From Domibacillus mangrovi (GTDB lineage: Bacteria; Bacillota; Bacilli; Bacillales; Domibacillaceae): DNA of 64,000 bases. The stretch lies in the NCBI RefSeq assembly GCF_001906925.1, contig NZ_MRWQ01000001.1:372001-436000 (forward strand), written 5' to 3'. Shown here piece by piece: positions 58,828 through 64,000 of the stretch (position 1 is its first letter; every line of letters begins with the position of its first letter). The translations under genes and the position numbers were made by a program. The notes beneath the pieces are model-generated. The model did no database searches. It had not been told where the DNA came from and was given only the letters and a program-made list of their open reading frames with translations.

Positions 58828-58857
58828 ATCTTATCCGAAATAGACGAATCCCGTCAA
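58828..58857 (-). promoter_or_regulatory. Promoter of the valS leader
   Basis: Minus-strand TTGACG (58852-58857), 18-bp spacer, TAAGAT (58828-58833). It would give a leader of about 100 nt. Confidence 0.6.
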
Positions 58858-58918
58858 TGCTTGCACACACGTTTCCTCCTTTTTTACATACAATATGAAA
58901 AAGGCAGGTGTATAAATT

Positions 58919-59104
58919 ATGATGCGTCATTATGATCGGTGGCCGCCCTGGCTCCGGCGCTGCCGTTGCATCGCATGCGGGATCATTATTCCGTTATGCT
59001 GCTTTCAAGGACTCCGCACGTTATTTTTCCCGACAACGATGGACGTCATTTTGCTGGCTCTTCTCATTCTTCTTGCGGCGGCACTTCATCTTGAGTGGAT
59101 ATAA
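58919..59104 (+). CDS. Small conserved membrane protein of unknown function
   Basis: A 61-residue protein with a basic N-terminus (RHYDRWPPWLRRCR) and two membrane helices, ending LFFPTTMDVILLALLI...LHLEWI. AGGTG lies 8 nt before the ATG. The PTTxDVxLL and C-terminal EWI pattern gives me the impression of a small Bacillaceae family, but no function is known to me. It converges with and overlaps the spoVID-like gene end by 41 nt. Confidence 0.65.
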   Translation: MMRHYDRWPPWLRRCRCIACGIIIPLCCFQGLRTLFFPTTMDVILLALLILLAAALHLEWI

Positions 59105-59681
59105 GTGCAACATCGCCCGACGGCTCGATTGAAAATCGCCATTCGGCCTGATGTTCAGACCGTTCTTCGAGCCAGCTGAATATAGATGGCTCTTCTGTGT
59201 GTCCTTTTTGAACTTGTACAGACGCTTCTTCTACAATACTAGCGGGCTCTTCGACAGACGCTTCTTCTACATGATCTTCGTGTTCTTCATTTGCGTGTGA
59301 GTCAAATTCAAACACCGTTTCTTCTTCCTTCAGAGAAACCGCAACGGCGAGCTCGGCTGTAAGCACTAAACGGTCGGGCTTTTGTACGTCGTAATCAAAT
59401 GAGTGAATTTGAATCTCCGTGTCATCCGCTAGTTGCCGATCTGGCGGGATAAACGCATGAACAGGTATGTGCCGGAAAAATTGCCGAATGTTTTCTTCTT
59501 CTTCCGTCGCGATGCAGTATTCACCCGTCACTTCAATTGTACCTGTAAGTGCCGTGCCTCGTTCATTTGAGTCCATTGTCACTTGTGGGTCAAGCGAGAT
59601 CGATAGCAATTCTTCCACATTTTCTCCATCTGGGAACACGACACCTTCTTCAATGGATACGAAAAATAATTCGTCCACCAA
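59064..59681 (-). CDS. spoVID: SpoVID-like spore coat protein, short form without LysM
   Basis: A 205-residue acidic protein matching the N-terminal (SPOCS-type) domain of SpoVID, which covers the forespore with coat proteins and recruits SafA: LFFVSIEEGVVFPDGENVEE, DPQVTMD and TGEYCIATEEEENIRQFF are seen. SpoVID of B. subtilis is far longer and ends in a LysM domain; this one stops after an Glu-rich linker. GTG start at 59681 with GGAG 9 nt upstream. Position before valS matches B. subtilis, but ysxE is absent. Confidence 0.75.
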   Translation of the reverse strand: MVDELFFVSIEEGVVFPDGENVEELLSISLDPQVTMDSNERGTALTGTIEVTGEYCIATEEEENIRQFFRHIPVHAFIPPDRQLADDTEIQIHSFDYDVQKPDRLVLTAELAVAVSLKEEETVFEFDSHANEEHEDHVEEASVEEPASIVEEASVQVQKGHTEEPSIFSWLEERSEHQAEWRFSIEPSGDVALISTQDEVPPQEE

Positions 59682-59708
59682 AATCAGCTCCTTTTTTATC
59701 CCGCATTA

Positions 59709-59851
59709 ACGGGCAGTAAGATTCCCACTTCAGAATATCAAAAAGAACAGAAGGCTTCGCTTTGGGAATCAACTGCCCGTAAAAGCCCGATTGGTTCAAC
59801 TACCATTCAATGAGATGTTGAAAAATCCCATTGAATGAAGTTTCACTTTAT
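59709..59851. repeat. Dispersed intergenic repeat with two hairpins, long copy
   Basis: Nested inverted repeats AACGGGCAGT / ACTGCCCGT and GATTCCCA / TGGGAATC flank an inner loop; a second hairpin CATTCAATG / CATTGAATG follows. The last 18 bp (59834-59851) and the GAAGGCTTCG region recur at 42472-42518. No coding potential in this 290-bp gap. Looks like a small non-autonomous element, cause unknown. Confidence 0.6.
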
Positions 59852-59973
59852 CCTGCTTCTTATTTTATGATTGGAGCTGCGGTATCATTCCGATTAAATG
59901 GGGTTTGTCCAAGATGGCCTCACACGATTGTTCAAAACGTTTCTTTCATTACGTTAGATACTGTTTTATTTGT

Positions 59974-60663
59974 TCATTCAACCGCCTGTTTCTCTTTTTC
60001 TAACGTCAGGACACCGTCTGTCATATTATACACTTTGTCACAATAACCGATTAAGCGGATGTCATGAGTGACGACAATGGTCGTTGTATTTTTATTCTTT
60101 GTTTCACTTTTTAAAAGTTCCATCACTTCGTAAGCACGATCAGAGTCAAGTGATGCTGTCGGTTCATCTGCTAGAATAATCGATGGATTGCTGTATAATG
60201 CTTTTGCTATAGCTGCCCGCTGACGTTCACCTCCTGATAGATCGACGGGGTATTTGCTGCGAAGGTCGCCAATGCCTAAATCTTCATAAAGCTGCTCCAA
60301 TTCTTCTTTCGTCATGTTTCCTTTTTTCACTTTATCTAATAGCTTCATTTGCATATCCACCGTCAGAAATGGTATTAAATTAGAAGACTGTAAGATAAAA
60401 CCTATCTCTTTTAACCTAATCTTAGAACGCTTCTTTTCGTTTAACGCCGTGAGGTTTTGATTATTAATGATAATGTCACCGCTAGATGGGGTTTGCAAAC
60501 CTCCTGCAATCGTCAGAAAAGTGCTTTTCCCCGAACCTGACGGACCAATGACAGCGACTAATTCCCCCTTATTCGCTTGAAAATTTGTTTCTTTAAGTGC
60601 CTCTACTTTTTTATGGCCTGTGCCAAATGACTTCTTTACTTGATTTAATTCTAAAATAGCCAT
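59974..60663 (-). CDS. ABC transporter ATPase, HrtA/MacB type
   Basis: A 229-residue ATPase with Walker A GPSGSGKST, Q-loop, signature LSGGERQR, Walker B IILADEPT and switch His in VVTHD. With the FtsX-type permease encoded just upstream it resembles HrtAB, the heme-efflux system of Gram-positive cocci; peptide and lipoprotein exporters look similar. Start at 60663, 7 nt after GGAGG. Confidence 0.8.
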   Translation of the reverse strand: MAILELNQVKKSFGTGHKKVEALKETNFQANKGELVAVIGPSGSGKSTFLTIAGGLQTPSSGDIIINNQNLTALNEKKRSKIRLKEIGFILQSSNLIPFLTVDMQMKLLDKVKKGNMTKEELEQLYEDLGIGDLRSKYPVDLSGGERQRAAIAKALYSNPSIILADEPTASLDSDRAYEVMELLKSETKNKNTTTIVVTHDIRLIGYCDKVYNMTDGVLTLEKEKQAVE

Positions 60664-60666
60664 CAT

Positions 60667-61734
60667 TTAGCCTCCTATCGCTTTTAATGGATCAATTTTC
60701 ACAATAGTTAGTACAGAAAATACAGCACCTAGTATTGCAACGATGATCAGTATTAGTCCATACAGAATCATTGTTGCAAGATCAAAAGACACAGGTACCG
60801 CACTTGGTAAAAAAGCGCCTGAAATAAGCGTTAATACAAAACCAACCGTTACACCAATGGCGGCTAAAATAAATGTTTGAGCAATGACCGATTGAGATAA
60901 ATATCTATTTGAAATACCTTGTGCTTTCATGACGCCAAACATACTTATTTTTTGAACAGTCAAGACGTATAAGAAAATGGCCACAATGACAGATGAAATA
61001 GCAAACAAGAAATAAATCATAAAGTTTAACGTTAAATTTTGTTCCGTATAACCAGGTAAATTTCGGATGAATGTTTCGATCTCACTTACTTCCAGTGCAT
61101 CATTTTGAGTAATAGAAGAGAGACCATCTGTCCGAACAACAATACCGTTTATTTGATCTGCATTTAGTTCAGCGGCTTCGCCATATTTAACTCGATGAAA
61201 AGTAGATAAATCCCCATAAAGAACAGGAGCTCCATTAAAACGTGCCTCATCTGTAAAACCAACAATGGTTAGGCGTTCTTCTGTAGATGATAGTTGTAAG
61301 TTATCGCCTAGTTTAAATCCATCTTCTTTTAATGAATCGCTGGCAATGACTTCATTTGTATTCGAAAATTCTTTGCCTTCCGTTACATTCGGCATAATAA
61401 ATTCATCTTTCTCAATGCCGAAAATTGACACATTATTCTTTTGATCACCATTTGCGGCGATGGCATTTATTTGACCAATTACGGCACTTTCTTTTGCATC
61501 GACACCGTTCAACTCATCGAGCGTCATTGAAGATTGAGGCAAACTTTTATCCGATTCTTCAGTTAAAATGATCGCTGTCGCTTCCCATTTATCCACTGAT
61601 TCTCTATTCAAACTTTCAAGACCCGTAGCAAGACCAGATAAAAAGAAAACTAAGTACGAGACAAGCATTAAAACACCTGTAATTAACGTAAAGCGTAATT
61701 TATTCTTTTTTATTTCATTCCAAGCTAAAAACAT
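60667..61734 (-). CDS. FtsX-like ABC permease, HrtB-like
   Basis: A 355-residue permease: one N-terminal helix, an extracytoplasmic domain (about 40-225) and three C-terminal helices. FLYVLTVQKISMFGVMKAQG and the end KIDPLKAIGG match the HrtB/DevC type. With its ATPase it may export heme or another hydrophobic compound. No hssRS-like two-component pair is present. A palindrome, likely an operator, lies 14 bp upstream. Confidence 0.75.
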   Translation of the reverse strand: MFLAWNEIKKNKLRFTLITGVLMLVSYLVFFLSGLATGLESLNRESVDKWEATAIILTEESDKSLPQSSMTLDELNGVDAKESAVIGQINAIAANGDQKNNVSIFGIEKDEFIMPNVTEGKEFSNTNEVIASDSLKEDGFKLGDNLQLSSTEERLTIVGFTDEARFNGAPVLYGDLSTFHRVKYGEAAELNADQINGIVVRTDGLSSITQNDALEVSEIETFIRNLPGYTEQNLTLNFMIYFLFAISSVIVAIFLYVLTVQKISMFGVMKAQGISNRYLSQSVIAQTFILAAIGVTVGFVLTLISGAFLPSAVPVSFDLATMILYGLILIIVAILGAVFSVLTIVKIDPLKAIGG

Positions 61735-61747
61735 CGTTTCACATCCT

Positions 61748-61766
61748 ATTAATTTATTAAATTAAT
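61748..61766. promoter_or_regulatory. Palindromic operator upstream of the ABC transporter
   Basis: ATTAATTTA-T-TAAATTAAT, a perfect 9-bp inverted repeat, placed across a possible -10 region (TTGATG, 17 bp, ATAAAT on the minus strand) just upstream of the permease gene. Its regulator is not in the window. Confidence 0.5.
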
Positions 61767-61797
61767 GATCGATCCATCAAATATCTGGAATGGCTGT

Positions 61798-63114
61798 TTA
61801 TAGTTGAGTGGCCGTGTGATGAAGACTTTCAGCAGTTGTGGCTACGTTCTTCGTATCGTTGCCAATCGCTTTAATTACCTGAACAAGTTCCATTACATCC
61901 TCCTCCACACGATTAATGTGCCGATCATTTTCCTCAATTGAATGAAGTATTTCCCTAAACTTTGTTTGTGTTTCTGTAGAGCTTTCTAATCCGAGTACAA
62001 CGCTTTTTTTTACATCAAAGATCGTGTCAACAGCCTGATTCGTCAGTTCAGTGGACATATGAACAAGACTGGTAATTTGCTCGACCGACTGTTTAGACTG
62101 CTCAGCCAATTTTCGGACTTCTTGGGCGACTACTGCGAATCCATTTCCATGTTCACCCGCCCGCGCCGCCTCAATCGATGCGTTCAGCGCCAATAAGTTT
62201 GTTTGTTCGGCGATCTGTTTCACCATGATGATAATGTTTATAATTTGATCGGAGGATGATTTAAGCTGCCCTATAATTTCCCCCATCTGTTCTGTCCCGC
62301 CCGTAATAAACTTCATTTGTGATTTCAATTGTTTAACCATTTCATTTCCTTCGGTAGCATCCGATTGGATTCGTCTTACACTTTCTACATTTAAATGGAT
62401 GCTCTCACGCACCCTGCCGGCATGTACGTCCACTTGTTTGACGGATGTATTCGTTTCTACTGTCAGGTTGGCTAAATCTTCGCTAATTGAAGAGATTTTA
62501 CTTTTCAGCTCGGTTTTCACAATGTCATATTGCGATTCACGCAATTTGATATTTTCTCTTTCATATTCTTCCAAAACAATTTGCATTTCAAAGTTGATCA
62601 GCTTTGAAACGGTTAACATCGCCTTTTCCTGCATGTCGTTTACAGACAGTTCTCTATTGATCAATCGGATAATGGCTTCTTGCACTTGTTGGAACGTACC
62701 CATGTACCACTTAGGTTCTAAACCAATCTTAAAATGCATCTGTGCCACTTTCATCCGCTTTTGGATCGATGCCTCGTCAATCTCTCCATCGAACATCTCT
62801 ATAATATATGTGCGCAACATTTGCTTTAATCGCTCTATCGTGCTGCGCTCCTCGATTATTTGGCGCAACGATGGAACCGCTAACACTTTGTCATAAAAGA
62901 CAGATACAATTTCATCGATCTGTTCTCTTACAAGCGGCTGAAATGATTTTACAAGTGCTAAATCTTGTGCCGTTAATTCGATCAAATCCATCTGCTTTTT
63001 TAATTCCGGATACGTATGCAAATCAATTGTCGGCATTGGTTTCAGCAGTTGTCCTTGTCCCAAAACGGACTGCTTCTCTTTCCTATTACTCTTCCATTTA
63101 AAAAGTCTATCCAA
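61798..63114 (-). CDS. hemAT: HemAT-type globin-coupled chemoreceptor
   Basis: A 438-residue soluble chemotaxis transducer. The N-terminal globin (about 30-190) has the heme-ligand His127 in [19 protein letters not shown]. The C-terminal half is an MCP signalling domain with the hairpin tip [21 protein letters not shown]. HemAT senses oxygen and feeds CheA. A good promoter lies upstream and it is divergent from an EAL gene. Confidence 0.93.
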   Translation of the reverse strand: MDRLFKWKSNRKEKQSVLGQGQLLKPMPTIDLHTYPELKKQMDLIELTAQDLALVKSFQPLVREQIDEIVSVFYDKVLAVPSLRQIIEERSTIERLKQMLRTYIIEMFDGEIDEASIQKRMKVAQMHFKIGLEPKWYMGTFQQVQEAIIRLINRELSVNDMQEKAMLTVSKLINFEMQIVLEEYERENIKLRESQYDIVKTELKSKISSISEDLANLTVETNTSVKQVDVHAGRVRESIHLNVESVRRIQSDATEGNEMVKQLKSQMKFITGGTEQMGEIIGQLKSSSDQIINIIIMVKQIAEQTNLLALNASIEAARAGEHGNGFAVVAQEVRKLAEQSKQSVEQITSLVHMSTELTNQAVDTIFDVKKSVVLGLESSTETQTKFREILHSIEENDRHINRVEEDVMELVQVIKAIGNDTKNVATTAESLHHTATQL

Positions 63115-63174
63115 CGTTCATCCCTCCTGCTCATTATAATTATGATCCTAGAAATGATTCTTTCTTATCTCTTA

Positions 63175-63203
63175 TTAATAACAGTAAACTATATTTATGT
63201 CAA
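63175..63203 (-). promoter_or_regulatory. Candidate SigA promoter of hemAT
   Basis: Minus-strand TTGACA (63198-63203), 17-bp spacer, TATTAA (63175-63180), 60 bp upstream of the start. Confidence 0.6.
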
Positions 63204-63293
63204 ATGTTTGTATAATGTATGAATAAAAAGATTATACAAATCAACCATTTTGCTATATGATAAAAAAAACAAAAATAGTTTGGAGGAACGTAC

Positions 63294-64000
63294 ATGTACC
63301 AATGTAAAGCATGTGATCCGTCAGCACTTTACTATCAAATCCGCTTTTCCGGGCAAGAAAATTTGCATCACATCCCGCAAATACGCACCTATCTCGAAAA
63401 GAACAAACTGCTGATTAACGGCAGTAATAATGGATTAGTTGTAAAAGAAGCTGCTGTTGCTGGATTGTTTGATTATTTCTCTGACAATATGAATTTAAAG
63501 GACATTTCATTTCGAATTGATGAGCGTGATTGGAGACCAATCCAAGAGGTCGTAGAATTGCTTGAATTCCAATGGATTGATACGGTCATCCTTGAACAGT
63601 TGGTGACATGTCATATCCAACCGATCGTGGATACGAACGAGCAAGTTTACGCGTATGAAATGTTATCTCGCTTTGAAGATCATTCAGGTCAAGCCGTGGC
63701 TCCCTATCATGTTTTCTCGGCAGCTAAAAACCGCAACCGGATGTATGCTTTAGACCGTGTTTGCCGGATGACGGCTGTTCGAAGTGCCGCAATGGTCGAT
63801 AAGAAAGTATTTATTAACTTTATTCCAACTTCTATTTACTCACCGGAACATTGTTTGAAATCGACCGCTCAGCTCGCTGGCCAACTCGGGATCGAACCTT
63901 CCCGATTTGTATTTGAAGTAGTGGAGACAGAAAGAGTGAGCGATCTGGAGCATTTAAAAAGAATATTAATGTATTACAGGGAGAAAGGATTTCATTATGC
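63294..64000 (+). CDS. EAL-domain protein (partial, runs off the window)
   Basis: The frame is open from an ATG at 63294 (GGAGG 7 nt upstream) to the window end, ~235 residues. After ~110 N-terminal residues starting MYQCKACDPSALYYQIRFSG an EAL phosphodiesterase domain begins: YAYEMLSRFE (EAL motif as EML), VFINFIP with the metal-binding Asn and FVFEVVETE with the next Glu. EAL enzymes degrade c-di-GMP; the remaining catalytic residues lie outside. The N-terminal domain I do not recognise. Divergent from hemAT. Confidence 0.85.
   Translation, partial: MYQCKACDPSALYYQIRFSGQENLHHIPQIRTYLEKNKLLINGSNNGLVVKEAAVAGLFDYFSDNMNLKDISFRIDERDWRPIQEVVELLEFQWIDTVILEQLVTCHIQPIVDTNEQVYAYEMLSRFEDHSGQAVAPYHVFSAAKNRNRMYALDRVCRMTAVRSAAMVDKKVFINFIPTSIYSPEHCLKSTAQLAGQLGIEPSRFVFEVVETERVSDLEHLKRILMYYREKGFHY

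Noticed and set aside
59831-60046. A 71-codon plus-strand open frame at the end of the ABC ATPase gene
   Set aside because: It overlaps the ATPase gene antisense and starts inside the dispersed repeat; no ribosome binding site.

Overview
The window is a chromosomal segment of an endospore-forming Bacillaceae-type Firmicute. The evidence is the sporulation genes (spo0B, spoIVFA/FB, spoVB, safA, and spoIIB- and spoVID-like genes), two tRNA-responsive T-box leaders, AGGAGG-type ribosome binding sites, a propeptide-bearing L27 next to its Prp protease, and gene order nearly collinear with the Bacillus subtilis hisS-to-valS region. I cannot name the species. Almost all genes are on the minus strand; only spoVB, nifS, niaR, one 61-residue membrane protein gene and a partial EAL gene are on the plus strand.

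Layout, in ascending coordinates: the 5' end of hisS with its T-box, dtd, relA, apt, recJ, secDF, comN, spoVB(+), yajC, tgt, queA, a DUF2905 gene, ruvB and ruvA (0-15 kb). Then a lone uroporphyrinogen-III-synthase-like gene, fruK, a small unknown gene and safA (15-18 kb). Next come nadA-nadC-nadB, divergent from nifS(+)-niaR(+) (18-23.6 kb), then pheA-pheB-obg-spo0B-rpmA-prp-rplU, spoIVFB-spoIVFA, minD-minC and mreD-mreC-mreB (23.6-33.5 kb). After that comes radC, split by a 6.8-kb Tn554-family transposon (33.8-40.6 kb), then maf and a spoIIB-like gene. A type IV pilus cluster follows (42.6-54.5 kb) where B. subtilis has only comC, then folC, valS with a T-box-like leader, a short spoVID-like gene, an HrtAB-like ABC transporter, a HemAT-type globin chemoreceptor and a partial EAL protein (54.7-64 kb).

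The most interesting part is the transposon. It carries tnpA, tnpB and tnpC of the Tn554 type and sits at the radC position used by Tn554. It splits the metal-binding motif of RadC. Its cargo is a two-gene operon: a class III nucleotidyl cyclase with a C-terminal sensor-like domain, overlapped by a three-helix membrane protein with the hallmarks of a Pycsar effector. I read this as a Pycsar cyclic-pyrimidine anti-phage system carried by a Tn554-like element. Two further small overlapping membrane-protein genes of unknown role lie next to it.

The rest is mostly housekeeping: translation and quality control (hisS, dtd, valS, L21/L27/Prp, Obg), stringent response (rel), protein export (secDF, yajC), queuosine synthesis (queA, tgt), recombination (recJ, ruvAB), NAD synthesis under its repressor (nadABC, nifS, niaR), phenylalanine synthesis, cell shape and division (mreBCD, minCD) and sporulation. 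The pilus cluster encodes assembly and retraction ATPases, platform, PilMNO-like components, prepilin peptidase, one major pilin and three minor-pilin-like proteins. A dispersed noncoding repeat, the short SafA and SpoVID versions and a valS leader apparently without Stem I are further oddities. No rRNA, tRNA or CRISPR array was seen.
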